Part shown: positions 7,271-16,900 of the stretch, piece after piece | Layout: every line of letters begins with the position of its first letter | How positions within the stretch are numbered: the first letter of the stretch is position 1 | DNA from: UBA2334 sp964396895 | GTDB taxonomy: Bacteria; Pseudomonadota; Gammaproteobacteria; Burkholderiales; Burkholderiaceae_C | Length of the DNA: 64,000 nt | Reading direction: 5' to 3' | Assembly: GCA_964396895.1 (NCBI GenBank) | Contig: CAYNGJ010000008.1 | Span: forward strand, 1-64,000 | Notes under the pieces: generated by a model | The model's input: only the letters and a program-made list of their open reading frames with translations | Databases searched by the model: none | What the model was told of the DNA's origin: nothing | Made by a program: the position numbers and the translations under genes

Positions 7271-9613
7271 ATGGTTGCCATGCAGCCGACGCCACTTGCC
7301 ATCGCCTTTCGCCGCGCCGTCCTGGGTGGTTTTTTGACGCTGGGCGGTGTGTGTTCAACACTGGTGCACGCGGCCCACCCCACCTTTGACGACCTGTTCA
7401 CCCAGATGAGCGCCACCTTGCTGCTCATCGAGCCCGACAGCGGGCGCATTGTGGACGCCAACCCCGCTGCGGCCAGTTTCTACGGCCACAGTCAGGCGCA
7501 GCTGCGCGAGATGAGCATCCAGGCCATCAACACCCTCACCCCTGAGCAAGTGGCGCAGGAGCGGCAACTGGCGGCACAACAGGGGCGCAACTACTTTGTG
7601 TTCCGGCATCGGTTGGCCGATGGAACGTTTCGCACCGTGCGTGTGCGCTCCAGCCCGTTTGACTTTGACGGGCGCAAGCTGTTGCTGTCGATTGTTTCCG
7701 ACATCACGTCCAATGCCAGCGACGAAGCGGCCCTGTGGCACTACAAAACCCGGTTGGAAGCCACCGTGGACGACCAGGCCCAGGCCATGGCCAGCAGCCA
7801 ACGCACCCAGACGTGGCTGCTGGCAGGGGGGGTGCTGATGCAGGCGGGCCTGATCGGCTACCTGTGGGTCAGCCGCCGCCGGGGTCAGCAATGGCAGCGG
7901 GAGCTGCAGGCCACCCGCAACCATTTACAGGCCACGCTCAATGCGGTGCCTGACCTGTTGTTTGAGCTGGATGCCAACGGCCGTTTTGTGGGCGTGCACA
8001 CCTCCAGGCCCGAAGACCTGCTGTTGCCACCGGAATCGTTCATTGGTCGGCTGATGGAAGACGTGCTCCCGCCCCACGTCGCGGCCATTGCCCGCCAGGC
8101 CATGCAAGAGGCCCTGACCAAAGGCGCATCCAATGGGCATGTGTATGACCTGGCTTTGGCGGCAGGGGTGCAGCACTTTGAGTTGTCGGTGGCGGTCAAG
8201 CCCGCTGTCCGTGGTCAGGCAGCGGGTTTTGTGGTGGTGGCGCGCGACATCACCCAGAAGCAGCAACACCAGCGTGCACTGGAGCATGTGGCCCATTTCG
8301 ACGCGCTCACCGGTTTGCCCAACCGGGTGTTGTTGTCGGACCGGCTCAACCAGGCCATGGCGCACAGCCTGCGCTCGGGTTTGGCCCTGGCGGTGGTGTT
8401 TCTGGACCTGGACGGATTCAAGACCGTGAACGACCAACATGGTCACGAGGTGGGCGACCAGTTGCTGGTGGGGCTGTCGGAGCGCCTCAAGCAGGCACTG
8501 CGCGAGGGCGACACGCTGGCGCGCCTGGGTGGCGACGAATTTGTGGCCGTGCTGGTGGGGCTGGAGGACGTCAACGGCTGTTTGCCTGTGCTGCAGCGTT
8601 TGCTGCGCGCCGCTGCCGAGCCGGTGCTGTTGGCGGGGGAGCGTGTTCAGGTCTCGGCGAGTCTGGGCGTCACCTTGTTTCCTCAGGATGCGGCCGATGC
8701 CGACCAGCTCATGCGCCACGCCGACCAAGCCATGTACCAAGCCAAGCAGGCGGGGAAGAACCAGTACCACCTGTTTGACGTCGAGAGTGACACCGCCGTC
8801 AAAACCCAGACAGAAAAGCTGGCCCGCATTGCCCAGGCCTTGAGCGATGACGAGCTGGTGCTGCACTACCAGCCCCAGGTCAACATGCGCACTGGCCAGC
8901 TGGTGGGGGTGGAGGCCCTGGTGCGCTGGCAGCACCCGGACGAAGGCTTGTTGGCCCCCGGCCACTTTTTGCCGGTGCTGGAGGGCAAACCCCTCGCCGC
9001 CGACCTGGACGAGTGGGTGCTCGACCACGCGTTTGCCCAGCTGTCCGCCTGGCAGGGGCAAGGCTTTGAGGTGCCGGTGAGTGTGAACGTCTGCGCGGCG
9101 TCGTTGCAAAAGCCCGGCTTTGTGCGCCGCCTCGTGCAGCGGCAAGTGGCCCACCCAAACTTGGCGCGCGAGCTGGTCAAGTTGGAGATGCTGGAGACCA
9201 GCGCGCTCGAGGACATGGGTGGCACCGCCGGTGTGATGCGGGCCTGCCGCCTCATTGGGGTGAAGTTTGCGCTGGACGACTTTGGCACGGGCTACTCGTC
9301 GCTCACCTACCTGCGGCGCTTGCCGGCCGAGCAGCTCAAAATTGACCAGAGTTTTGTGCGCGACATGCTGGAAGACCCCGACGACTTGGGCATTGTCCAA
9401 GGCATCATGGGCTTGGCCAATGCCTTCAAGCGCGAGGTGATTGCAGAGGGCGTGGAAACCGTGGCCCACGGCGAGCACCTGCTGGCGCTGGGATGCGAAT
9501 TGGCCCAGGGCTATGGCATTGCCCGACCCATGCCACCCGAGCAGTTGCCCGGCTGGGCCAGCGCTTGGGTGCCACCGCCGAGCTGGCGGACCTGGGGCGC
9601 AGAACCTGTTTGA
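7271..9613 (+). CDS. Membrane PAS-GGDEF-EAL cyclic-di-GMP signalling protein
   Basis: About 780 residues. A signal-anchor (IAFRRAVLGGFLTLGGV) is followed by a PAS domain (LIEPDSGRIVDANPAAASFYG), a second transmembrane segment near residue 180, a second PAS domain, a GGDEF domain with intact RLGGDEFVAVL, and an EAL domain with EALVRW, DDFGTGYSSL and the EGVET loop. Both diguanylate cyclase and phosphodiesterase signatures therefore look catalytically competent. The frame opens at a GTG (7157), but the hydrophobic anchor fits a start at one of two close ATGs (7271 or 7280); neither has a strong ribosome site. It is monocistronic and faces the convergent DUF3820 gene. Confidence 0.85.
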   Translation: MVAMQPTPLAIAFRRAVLGGFLTLGGVCSTLVHAAHPTFDDLFTQMSATLLLIEPDSGRIVDANPAAASFYGHSQAQLREMSIQAINTLTPEQVAQERQLAAQQGRNYFVFRHRLADGTFRTVRVRSSPFDFDGRKLLLSIVSDITSNASDEAALWHYKTRLEATVDDQAQAMASSQRTQTWLLAGGVLMQAGLIGYLWVSRRRGQQWQRELQATRNHLQATLNAVPDLLFELDANGRFVGVHTSRPEDLLLPPESFIGRLMEDVLPPHVAAIARQAMQEALTKGASNGHVYDLALAAGVQHFELSVAVKPAVRGQAAGFVVVARDITQKQQHQRALEHVAHFDALTGLPNRVLLSDRLNQAMAHSLRSGLALAVVFLDLDGFKTVNDQHGHEVGDQLLVGLSERLKQALREGDTLARLGGDEFVAVLVGLEDVNGCLPVLQRLLRAAAEPVLLAGERVQVSASLGVTLFPQDAADADQLMRHADQAMYQAKQAGKNQYHLFDVESDTAVKTQTEKLARIAQALSDDELVLHYQPQVNMRTGQLVGVEALVRWQHPDEGLLAPGHFLPVLEGKPLAADLDEWVLDHAFAQLSAWQGQGFEVPVSVNVCAASLQKPGFVRRLVQRQVAHPNLARELVKLEMLETSALEDMGGTAGVMRACRLIGVKFALDDFGTGYSSLTYLRRLPAEQLKIDQSFVRDMLEDPDDLGIVQGIMGLANAFKREVIAEGVETVAHGEHLLALGCELAQGYGIARPMPPEQLPGWASAWVPPPSWRTWGAEPV

Positions 9614-9661
9614 CAGCGTATCCGTGGGACAGCTGGAGCCGCGCACGGTCAGCCCAGGTGT

Positions 9662-9886
9662 TCAGCGCAGCGGCCGCAGCAGCTCGCGCAGGCCGTTGTG
9701 GTCAATGGTCTGCATCAGCGCCAGCAGCCGGCCCAGCTCACCCTTGGGAAAGCCCTCGCGGGCAAACCAGTTCAGGTAGTTGCCGGGCAGATCGGCCAGC
9801 ACGCGCCCCTGATACTTGCCAAAGGGCATGGTCACGGTCACCAGCTTGAGCAGCTGGCTGGGGTCGGTGGGGTGCATGGGCGCCAT
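9662..9886 (-). CDS. DUF3820 family small protein
   Basis: A 74-residue protein matching the DUF3820 pattern: MPFGKYQGRVLADLP, then YLNWFAREGFPKGELGRLL. Members are small cytosolic proteins of unknown function, sometimes linked to nucleic-acid metabolism by fusion partners. It lies 44 bp after pobA on the same strand and may be read through from it. An ATG three codons further in is an alternative start. Confidence 0.8.
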   Translation of the reverse strand: MAPMHPTDPSQLLKLVTVTMPFGKYQGRVLADLPGNYLNWFAREGFPKGELGRLLALMQTIDHNGLRELLRPLR

Positions 9887-9930
9887 TGTGCAGGGGCGGT
9901 GCAGGCCCCTGGGTCAGCGCCCGCACCGCC

Positions 9931-11103
9931 TCAGAACGGCAGGCCCACGTAGTTTTCGGCCAGCGAGCCCAGCGCTTTCTCTGACGAAAACAGGTACTCC
10001 AGCTCGGTTTTCTGCAGTTGCTGGTCGTAGGTGGCGTTGTCGGGGAAGGTGTGCAGCATGGTGGTCATCCACCAAGAGAAGCGCTGCGCCTTCCACACCC
10101 GCGCCAGGGCCTTGGCCGAGTAGTTGTCCAGCCCGCTGTCGTCGCCGTTGAGGTAGTGCGCCACCATGGCGTGGTACAGGTAGTAAATGTCGGACGCGGC
10201 GCTGTTCAGCCCCCGTGCGCCCGTGGGCGGCACGATGTGCGCCGCGTCGCCCGCCAAAAACAGGTTGCCGTAGCGCATGGGCTCGGCCACAAACGAGCGC
10301 AGCGGCGCGATGGACTTTTCGATGGACGGCCCGGTGATGAGCTTGGCCGCCACCTCGGCGGGCAGGCGGCGCTTGAGTTCGTCCCAGAACTGCTCGTCCG
10401 ACCAGTCTTCCACGGTGTCGGTCAGCGGCACCTGGATGTAGTAGCGCGACAGCACCTGCGAGCGCAGTGAGCACAGCGCAAAGCCGCGCTCGTGCTTGGC
10501 GTAAATCAGCTCGGGCGACACCGGCTTGGTGCGCGACAGCACCCCCAGCCAGCCAAACGGGTACACCTTTTCGTATTCCTTGAGCACGTCGCGCGGAATG
10601 GACTTGCGGCTGACGCCATGGAAGCCGTCGGCCCCAATGACAAAGTCGCAGTCAATGCGCACCACCTCGTCGCCGTCGCGGTAGGTCACGTAGGGGTTGG
10701 CCGATTTCAGGTCGTGCGGCTGCACGTCTTCGGCGTTGTGAATGACCACGCCCTTCAGCTTGTCGCGGGCTTCGTACAGGTCGCGGGTGAGTTCGGTCTG
10801 GCCGTACACCACCACCGAGCTGCCGCCGCTGTGTTGGTGCAGGTCCACGCGGCTTTGCTGGCCGTCGTGGGCAATGATGAAGCCGTCGTGGATTTCACCC
10901 TCACGGTCCATGCGTTCGCCGCACTGGGCCTCGCGCATCAACTTGGCAAAACCGTGCTCGAGTACCCCGGCGCGGATGCGGCTGAGCACGTACTCGCGGC
11001 TTTGCCGCTCCAGCACGATGGTGTCAATGCCCTTGAGGTGCAGCAACTGGGACAGCATGAGGCCAGAGGGGCCTCCGCCAATGATGCAAACGCTGGTTTT
11101 CAT
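9931..11103 (-). CDS. pobA: 4-hydroxybenzoate 3-monooxygenase
   Basis: A 390-residue FAD-dependent aromatic hydroxylase converting 4-hydroxybenzoate to protocatechuate with NAD(P)H and oxygen, the entry to the beta-ketoadipate pathway. Visible are the N-terminal dinucleotide fold CIIGGGPSGLMLSQLL, the RIRAGVLEHG substrate-binding region, the DG motif in DFVIGADGFHGVSR, and the FAD ribityl site LAGDAAHIVPPTGARGLN. Length equals the classical PobA (about 390-394). Divergent from the AraC-type regulator gene 92 bp away, the well-known pobA/pobR arrangement, so induction by 4-hydroxybenzoate is expected. Confidence 0.97.
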   Translation of the reverse strand: MKTSVCIIGGGPSGLMLSQLLHLKGIDTIVLERQSREYVLSRIRAGVLEHGFAKLMREAQCGERMDREGEIHDGFIIAHDGQQSRVDLHQHSGGSSVVVYGQTELTRDLYEARDKLKGVVIHNAEDVQPHDLKSANPYVTYRDGDEVVRIDCDFVIGADGFHGVSRKSIPRDVLKEYEKVYPFGWLGVLSRTKPVSPELIYAKHERGFALCSLRSQVLSRYYIQVPLTDTVEDWSDEQFWDELKRRLPAEVAAKLITGPSIEKSIAPLRSFVAEPMRYGNLFLAGDAAHIVPPTGARGLNSAASDIYYLYHAMVAHYLNGDDSGLDNYSAKALARVWKAQRFSWWMTTMLHTFPDNATYDQQLQKTELEYLFSSEKALGSLAENYVGLPF

Positions 11104-11195
11104 GAATGTCTCCTTCTTTGGTGGGGTGGGCGTACGGTGTCGGGTGGTGCACCCTGACCGAACCGGTAGCGTAGGTCACGCGGGCGGTGGCGGCC

Positions 11196-12101
11196 ATGCC
11201 TGAAATCCGCAAGAACTTGTACATTTCGAACATGCGTCTGCACAACGGCATTGTTCTGTCCCACGGCTTGTTCGGCGAATCCAGCCACTTGCCCGATGTG
11301 ATGCACTGCGAGCCCATTGCGGCCCGTTCGGCCCTGCACGACTGGGAGTTGGCCCCGCACCGCCACGGCCGGTTGCACCAGCTGCTCATGCTGCAATCGG
11401 GCGCGGGCACGGCCCACCTCGACGGCCAGGCCTTGCCACTGCGGGCGCTGTCGCTCATCAATGTGCCAGCGGGCAACGTGCACGCCTTCAGCTTCGAGCC
11501 GGGCACACAAGGCCTGGTCATCACCCTGGCCGACGAAATGCTGACCACCATCCTTGCTGGTGCCGATGACGTGCGCCTGGCGCTGGGGCGCGCCTTTGTG
11601 GGTGAGGCCACCGCGCCCATGGCCACCGTGGCGCTGCAAATCTGGCACGAGTTCAAAGGCCTGCGCAGCGCCCGCGCCCTGGTGCTGCGCGGCCTGTGTG
11701 CCACCCTGCTGGGTCTGGCGGCCCGTGTGGGGGCCGGGGCCGATGCCGCACAGGCCCACGCGGGCCGCCCCGAACTGTTGCAGCGCTTCGAAAAACTGGT
11801 GGAGACCCACTTTCTGGCCCACTGGAGCGTGGCCGATTACGCCAATGCCCTGGCCATTTCACCCACTCACCTCAGCCGTTTGGTGCGCACCGCCACGGGG
11901 GAGCCCGCGTCGCGCCTGATCGAGGCCCGCCTGGTGCGCGAGGCGCGGCGCAATCTGGCCTACACCAACCTGCGCATCGCCACCATTGCCGATGCGCTGG
12001 GTTTTGCCGACCCCGCGCACTTCAGCCGCGTGTTCACACGCAGCGTGGGCGTGTCGCCCCGGCAGTTCCGCGACCAGTTGCTCAGGCCACCGGCGGGGTA
12101 G
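11196..12101 (+). CDS. pobR: AraC/XylS-family activator, PobR-like
   Basis: A 301-residue transcription regulator. The N-terminal cupin-like effector domain has the HRHGRLHQLLMLQSG pattern. The C-terminal double helix-turn-helix includes WSVADYANALAISPTHLSRL and IATIADALGFADPAHFSRVF, typical of AraC proteins. Divergent transcription from pobA strongly suggests it is the 4-hydroxybenzoate-responsive activator. The ATG at 11196 is preferred over a GTG three codons upstream. Its last 20 bp overlap the end of the convergent PAS-GGDEF gene, an unusually tight tail-to-tail arrangement. Confidence 0.88.
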   Translation: MPEIRKNLYISNMRLHNGIVLSHGLFGESSHLPDVMHCEPIAARSALHDWELAPHRHGRLHQLLMLQSGAGTAHLDGQALPLRALSLINVPAGNVHAFSFEPGTQGLVITLADEMLTTILAGADDVRLALGRAFVGEATAPMATVALQIWHEFKGLRSARALVLRGLCATLLGLAARVGAGADAAQAHAGRPELLQRFEKLVETHFLAHWSVADYANALAISPTHLSRLVRTATGEPASRLIEARLVREARRNLAYTNLRIATIADALGFADPAHFSRVFTRSVGVSPRQFRDQLLRPPAG

Positions 12102-13473
12102 CCGCGTGGCCCTGCGGGGTGGCGGCGTTTCGGCGGCTGTGTTTCATGGTGTACATGGCGTCGTCGGCGTGGCGCAGCAGCTCGGCCGCACTGTGCCCGT
12201 CGGCGGGGTATTGGGCTTTGCCCATGCTGGGGCGCAGGTGCAGCAGGTGGCCTTCGAGCAAAAACGGCGCATCGAATTCGGCCAGAATTTTCTGCGCCAC
12301 CACCGCGTTGCCATCGTGGGACTGGCCGGACTCCAGCAGCACCACAAACTCGTCGCCGCTCATGCGCGCCACGGTGTCTGACTCGCGCACACAGGCCTTC
12401 AGCCGTTGGGCAAAGTCTTGCAGCAGTTGGTCGCCCAGTGCGTGGCCAAAGCGGTCGTTCACCTGCTTGAAGTGGTCCAGATCGAGGTACAGCAGGCACA
12501 CCGTGCGCTCTTCGCGTCTGGCCCTGGCCAGTGCGGTTTTCAGGCGGTCTTCCAGACAGGCGCGGTTGGGCAGGCCGGTGAGGGCGTCGAACTGGGCCAG
12601 GTGCTGCAGTCGGTGGTAGAGGCGCTTGCGCTCGATGGCCGACGCCATCTGGGTGGACACGTATTGCAGCAGCACTTGGTCGGCCTCGCTGAACGGGGCA
12701 TCGTCCGGCTGGCGGCTGAGGATGACGGCGCCCAAGGTACCGTTCTGGGTTTGCAGCGGGGCGCCCAGCCACGGGGCCACGCCGTCCGTCAGTCCTTGTG
12801 GCCAGTGCACTGAGCGCTGTGCCACCACCCCCTTTTGCGCGAGGTGGGCCTGGCCGCTGCGAATCACCTCGTGGCAAAACGCCAGCTGCACCGAGTCGGT
12901 CTCGGGGCCAGAGGCGGTGCCATGGGCGGTGGTGCCTGTGCCGCAGGCGGTGAAGTGCAGCTCGCCGTGGGTGTCATTCAGCAGTCCCACGCCAAAGTGG
13001 TGGCTGGGCAGCAGGTCGCTGATGCTGGCGTGAATGGCGTGCAGCAGCTCTTCCACATTGGCGGCGGTGTGGGCGGCCTCGGAGATGGCGTAGGTGGCGG
13101 CCTGCACGGCTTCGGCCCGCTTGCGATCGGTGATGTCGCGGGCCACGGCAATGCGCACCTGGTCGGCCTCTGACCACCGGGCCGACCACATGAGGTGCAC
13201 CCGCGAGCCGTCCTTTCGCATGTAGCGGTTTTCAAAGTGCAGGTGCGTTTCGCCCGACATGACGCGTTGCGCCGCCTGCAAGGTGCGTTCGCGGTCTTCG
13301 GGGGCCACCATGTCGATCATGCGCCGCCCCACCATCTGGTCAGGTGTGTAGCCAAAAATGGTTTCGCAGGCAGCGCTGGCAAACACAAACTCGCCTTGGG
13401 CGTTCACCACGCACACCGCATCCAGCAACAGGTCGATGACGGCAGGCGAGGACAGAACGTTTTGGTGGGGCAT
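12082..13473 (-). CDS. PAS-GAF-GGDEF diguanylate cyclase
   Basis: A cytosolic protein of 463 residues with no membrane segment. It has a PAS domain (VVNAQGEFVFASAACETIFGY) with a PAC segment ending in VARDITDRKRAE, then a GAF-like domain (about 150-290), then a GGDEF domain. The active-site loop reads RMSGDEFVVLL, so serine replaces the first glycine, a tolerated variant in active cyclases of this family; catalysis is likely but not certain. The true start is MPHQNVL at 13473; the frame stays open much further upstream only because it is antisense to the MFS gene. Its stop lies inside the 3' end of pobR. Confidence 0.88.
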   Translation of the reverse strand: MPHQNVLSSPAVIDLLLDAVCVVNAQGEFVFASAACETIFGYTPDQMVGRRMIDMVAPEDRERTLQAAQRVMSGETHLHFENRYMRKDGSRVHLMWSARWSEADQVRIAVARDITDRKRAEAVQAATYAISEAAHTAANVEELLHAIHASISDLLPSHHFGVGLLNDTHGELHFTACGTGTTAHGTASGPETDSVQLAFCHEVIRSGQAHLAQKGVVAQRSVHWPQGLTDGVAPWLGAPLQTQNGTLGAVILSRQPDDAPFSEADQVLLQYVSTQMASAIERKRLYHRLQHLAQFDALTGLPNRACLEDRLKTALARARREERTVCLLYLDLDHFKQVNDRFGHALGDQLLQDFAQRLKACVRESDTVARMSGDEFVVLLESGQSHDGNAVVAQKILAEFDAPFLLEGHLLHLRPSMGKAQYPADGHSAAELLRHADDAMYTMKHSRRNAATPQGHAATPPVA

Positions 13474-13590
13474 GGGAAGTGTTGGGGGCAGGCGTCTAGG
13501 AGGCTGTGCAACGATTGTGGCGAATGCACGCCGCTGGCGCCAGCCCACAGGTTCATTCCGTGCCGGGCAGCGTGCGGTTCCAATACGGTC

Positions 13591-14784
13591 ATGACACAAA
13601 ACCCCCTTGTGATTGCCTTGGCTGGCATGTTGTCGCTCGCGGTGGCCATGGGCATTGGGCGCTTTGCCTTCACGCCCCTGCTGCCCATGATGCTGCACGA
13701 CGGCGTGATTGGCCTGCCCCAGGCCAGTTGGCTGGCCACCGCCAATTACCTCGGTTACTGGCTGGGCGCCATGGGCTGCGCCTTGCAGCCCTGGGTGTGG
13801 GCACGTTGGCTGGGACGGGGTTTGGCCCTGACGGCGGCCATGCGCGTGGGGCTGGTGGCCACGGTGGTGCTCACGTTGGCCATGGCCACGCCCTGGCAGG
13901 CCGCGTGGCCCTGGATGCGCTTTTTGGCTGGCGTGGCCAGTGCGCTGGTGTTTGTGTACACCTCGGGCTGGTGCCTGGTGCGGCTGTCGGCCCTGGGCGC
14001 GCCGCGCTTGGGGGGGCTGATGTTTGTGGGGCCGGGGCTGGGCATTGCCGTCAGTGGCCTCTCGGCCACGGTCCTGGTGGCGTGGCAGCAAACCGCCGCC
14101 ACGGGTTGGGCGTTGTTTGGTGGGGTGGCGCTGCTGCTGGTGTGGGTGGTGTGGCCGCGTTTGCAGGGCCGCGAGTCGTCGGCCGCCCCGGCGCAAACCG
14201 CGCCCCAGCCGGTGCACCGGGGCTGCATGGCGCTGCTGGTGGCGGCCTATGGGCTGGCGGGGTTTGGCTACATCATCACGGCCACGTTTTTGCCGGTCAT
14301 TGCGCGCCAGGTGCTGCCCGGCTCCATCTGGCTGGATTTGTTTTGGCCCCTGTTTGGCCTGGCCGTGGCCACTGGTGCGGTGCTGACCCTGCGGGTGCCT
14401 CCGCACTGGGACCGCCGTCACTTGCTCATGGCCTGCTACGTGATGCAGGCCGCGGGCGTGGTGGCTGGGTTGTGGTGGCCCACGCTCACCGGGTTTGCCG
14501 TGGGCAGCCTGTTGCTGGGCCTGCCGTTCACGGCCATTACCTTGTTTGCCATGCAAGAGGTGCGCCGCGTGCGCCCCGACGATGCGCCCGTGTACATCGC
14601 GCTGCTGACCGCCGCCTACGGGCTGGGCCAAATTGCCGGCCCCGCGCTGGTGGCCGCGTTGCTGGCCCGCAGCGCCAGCGCGCAGGCGGGGTTCCATGCA
14701 TCGCTGCAGTTGGCGGCCGCCTCGCTGCTGGTGGGCACGGCCTTGTACGCCTGGCTGGTCAAGTGGCAGCCTTCACGCCCGTAG
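13591..14784 (+). CDS. YbfB/YjiJ-family MFS transporter
   Basis: A 397-residue polytopic inner-membrane protein with about twelve hydrophobic segments. The opening (ALAGMLSLAVAMGIGRFAFT) and LPMMLHDG are typical of the YbfB/YjiJ branch of the major facilitator superfamily. The middle loop is charged (RLQGRESSAAPAQTAPQP) before the second six-helix half. Substrate is unknown; the nearby aromatic catabolism genes are only weak context. The ATG is the first methionine of the hydrophobic region; codons upstream are antisense to the PAS-GGDEF gene and its leader. Confidence 0.85.
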   Translation: MTQNPLVIALAGMLSLAVAMGIGRFAFTPLLPMMLHDGVIGLPQASWLATANYLGYWLGAMGCALQPWVWARWLGRGLALTAAMRVGLVATVVLTLAMATPWQAAWPWMRFLAGVASALVFVYTSGWCLVRLSALGAPRLGGLMFVGPGLGIAVSGLSATVLVAWQQTAATGWALFGGVALLLVWVVWPRLQGRESSAAPAQTAPQPVHRGCMALLVAAYGLAGFGYIITATFLPVIARQVLPGSIWLDLFWPLFGLAVATGAVLTLRVPPHWDRRHLLMACYVMQAAGVVAGLWWPTLTGFAVGSLLLGLPFTAITLFAMQEVRRVRPDDAPVYIALLTAAYGLGQIAGPALVAALLARSASAQAGFHASLQLAAASLLVGTALYAWLVKWQPSRP

Positions 14785-14832
14785 CTGCCTCGGGCATTCG
14801 CCGCCAGGCAGGGCCAATAAATTGGATGCCTT

Positions 14833-15732
14833 TTAGAGCCCTCGTGCCCAGGCGGGCCGCAGCCCGGCGTGCTGTGGCTGCGCAATGGCCGTGCGAACTT
14901 GGGCCAGCATGCGGTCTTTCTCGGCACCCAGCGTGCCCTTGAGCACCAGCCAGTTGGAGGCATGGTCGCTGCGGAAAACGGTGCGCTTCAAGTCGGTGGC
15001 CTGCAAAAAGGCCTCCATTTCTGCAAACAGGCCGGGCAGGCCCAGCGGCGCCCATTCCGGGTAGTGGGCGCGGAAACGGTCTTCGCCTTGCGGAAAACTC
15101 ACCACCAGCGTGGCCAAAAACTCGGGTTGCGTGGCGTTGACCAAGCGTGCCGAGTTCAGCGCGTGCTGCTGTGAATGCGCGTGCCCGCCCAAGCCATTGA
15201 GCAGCATGACCGAGCGGGTGATGCCCGCCTCGCCCAGCTTGTTCAGCGCGTCGGCGGTGGAGGCAAAGGTTTCACCCTTGTTCACCCGCTGCAGCACCTC
15301 GTCGTCGCCCGACTCGGCCCCCACATAGGCCAGCGACAGCCCGGCCTGGCGCAGCTCGGTCAGGTCGGCTACAGTTTTGTTTCGCACATTGCGCGGCAGG
15401 CAGTAGCTGGAAATGCGCCTGACCTGCGGCAAATGCGTGCGAATGGCCTGCAACACCGTCAACAGCCGCCGGGTGGACAGGGCCAGCGCGTCGCCGTCAC
15501 CCAGAAACACGCGGCTGATCTGAGCGCCCAGCAACTCGCCACTGCGCGCGATGGACGCCAGGGTTTCGTCCTCGTCGCGCAGCGCGAACTGCTTTTGCGG
15601 CGCGGTGTACATCTCGCAGTAGGTGCACTTGTTCCACGAGCAGCCATTGGTCACCGGCAGGATGAGCGAATCGGCCTCGCTGGGTGGACGAAACACGGGG
15701 GCGATGTAGCGGATGGGAAACGAAGGGTGCAT
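14833..15732 (-). CDS. Radical SAM protein (COG1032-like)
   Basis: A 299-residue protein with a CSWNKCTYC motif (cysteines 31, 36, 39). This CX4CX2C variant, following LPVTNG, is characteristic of a small radical SAM subfamily and ligates the 4Fe-4S cluster. Further TIM-barrel signatures are VFLGDGDAL, ISSYCLPRNV and LAYVGAESGDDEVLQRVNKG (the SAM ribose region). No additional auxiliary-cluster cysteine motif is visible. The substrate is unknown. It is the last of a run of minus-strand genes beginning with the Wadjet operon. Confidence 0.85.
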   Translation of the reverse strand: MHPSFPIRYIAPVFRPPSEADSLILPVTNGCSWNKCTYCEMYTAPQKQFALRDEDETLASIARSGELLGAQISRVFLGDGDALALSTRRLLTVLQAIRTHLPQVRRISSYCLPRNVRNKTVADLTELRQAGLSLAYVGAESGDDEVLQRVNKGETFASTADALNKLGEAGITRSVMLLNGLGGHAHSQQHALNSARLVNATQPEFLATLVVSFPQGEDRFRAHYPEWAPLGLPGLFAEMEAFLQATDLKRTVFRSDHASNWLVLKGTLGAEKDRMLAQVRTAIAQPQHAGLRPAWARGL

Positions 15733-15912
15733 GGCGGTTGTTCAGCGGTGGGAGAACGCGCCATTGTCGGCCGCCGCGCGGCGGCGCCGAGTGGCCCTGG
15801 GCGTCACTGCGCCCTGATGTGCTCGGATTCGATGGTGTGCTCACCGGGCACCGCCGCCAGCGGGTGGCGGGTGGGCGCCACCACCTGCCGCACCTGGGGG
15901 CGTTGCTGCTGG

Positions 15913-16341
15913 TCATCGCAGCGGCCGGGGCTCGGCACGGGTCACCACTTTGCCCCCGAACGCGCAATAGCCCGGGCGCGGGCTTTTGGTTTGGGGGTGA
16001 AGGCGACAGGTGTCGGGCCGCTGGGCGTACACGGTGCAGCGGCGTGTGGTGGCGTCCAGAAAGCGGCAGTCGCCATCGGCCCGCCGTGCCATGGTGAAGA
16101 TGCCGTGCTTGGCGTGGAAGCGGTCCACCACCCGCGCCTTTTGCAGGCGCTTGGCGATGCGGGCGGGGTCCTCGTGCTCGGCCTCGAATGCGTCCACCAG
16201 GCCCAGGCGCACCAAATCGGGCAGGCGAATTTCCAGCGGCATGGTGCAGCAATTGGCCTGGCAGCCATCGCACAACCCTGGGCGGTAGCGCGTCCAGGTT
16301 TCAACTCGGTCAACGTCAACGATCTGGATGGAGGAGCGCAT
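15913..16341 (-). CDS. YkgJ-family cysteine cluster protein
   Basis: A 142-residue protein with the CxxCxxxCC cluster (CDGCQANCC) near the N-terminus and later cysteines in GDCRF, RRCTVY and DTCRLHP. This spacing defines the YkgJ / CxxCxxCC family, thought to bind zinc or an iron-sulfur cluster. The start at MRSSIQ is chosen because the longer frame adds an atypical basic leader; no clear ribosome site supports either. It lies 180 bp upstream of the radical SAM gene, so possible co-expression with an Fe-S enzyme is worth noting but unproven. Confidence 0.8.
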   Translation of the reverse strand: MRSSIQIVDVDRVETWTRYRPGLCDGCQANCCTMPLEIRLPDLVRLGLVDAFEAEHEDPARIAKRLQKARVVDRFHAKHGIFTMARRADGDCRFLDATTRRCTVYAQRPDTCRLHPQTKSPRPGYCAFGGKVVTRAEPRPLR

Positions 16342-16478
16342 GGGGGTAGGGAAAAATGGCCGCAGAGACAAGGTGGCCCTCGAGCGGGCCAGGGCCATAG
16401 TGTGGCGGCAAAAAACGGTGAGTCCACACTGCGGGGGGCCACAGACCCCCCGAGGGTTCGCGGGCCGGGTGTGTCCGC

Positions 16479-16700
16479 TCAGTCACTGGTTTCCACTTCG
16501 CTGGGCTCATGTCCCGCCTCGGCCAGCGCCGACGCGATGTCGGCTGGGTCGATCATGCGGGTGTGGTCGGCCCATGCACGGTGCTGGGCCAGCTCCACCC
16601 CGGCGTTGCTGATGCAGGGCAGGTCTTGCAGTTCAAACATCACGGCCTCGGCGTCGGCCTGGGTGAGCAGTGTGGGCAGGGTGAAGGTGGTGGTCGGCAT
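16479..16700 (-). CDS. Small protein resembling an HMA metallochaperone without CxxC
   Basis: A 73-residue acidic protein. The arrangement FTLPTLLTQADAEAVMFEL..LPCISNAGVEL followed by a strand and IASALAEAGHEP mimics the beta-alpha-beta-beta-alpha-beta order of heavy-metal-associated domains such as CopZ. The metal-binding MxCxxC loop is replaced by LPTLLTQAD, with one cysteine (C29) elsewhere. So it may be a degenerate copper-chaperone relative; this is inference from fold pattern only. Confidence 0.55.
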   Translation of the reverse strand: MPTTTFTLPTLLTQADAEAVMFELQDLPCISNAGVELAQHRAWADHTRMIDPADIASALAEAGHEPSEVETSD

Positions 16701-16900
16701 GGCGATGGGAGTGGGATGGGGACGAGAACAGGTGGGTCAAGTGTCGACCAAACTGGGGCGTGGCCAGGTCAAGCCCTGCCGCCATTCCCCACACGCTGCA
16801 GGCTTAACCCAGTCGCGCCACGCTGAAGTCATGTTTGGCACCCCACTGAAGGGCTCGCCATGGTACGCACCCTCACCATCCCCGTTGCCGCCGCCGAGCG
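16701..16900. other. Intergenic stretch without a recognisable gene
   Basis: About 200 bp between the HMA-like gene and the nucleoside deoxyribosyltransferase gene on the same strand. I see no terminator with a T-run, no repeat copy and no convincing small ORF. Confidence 0.4.
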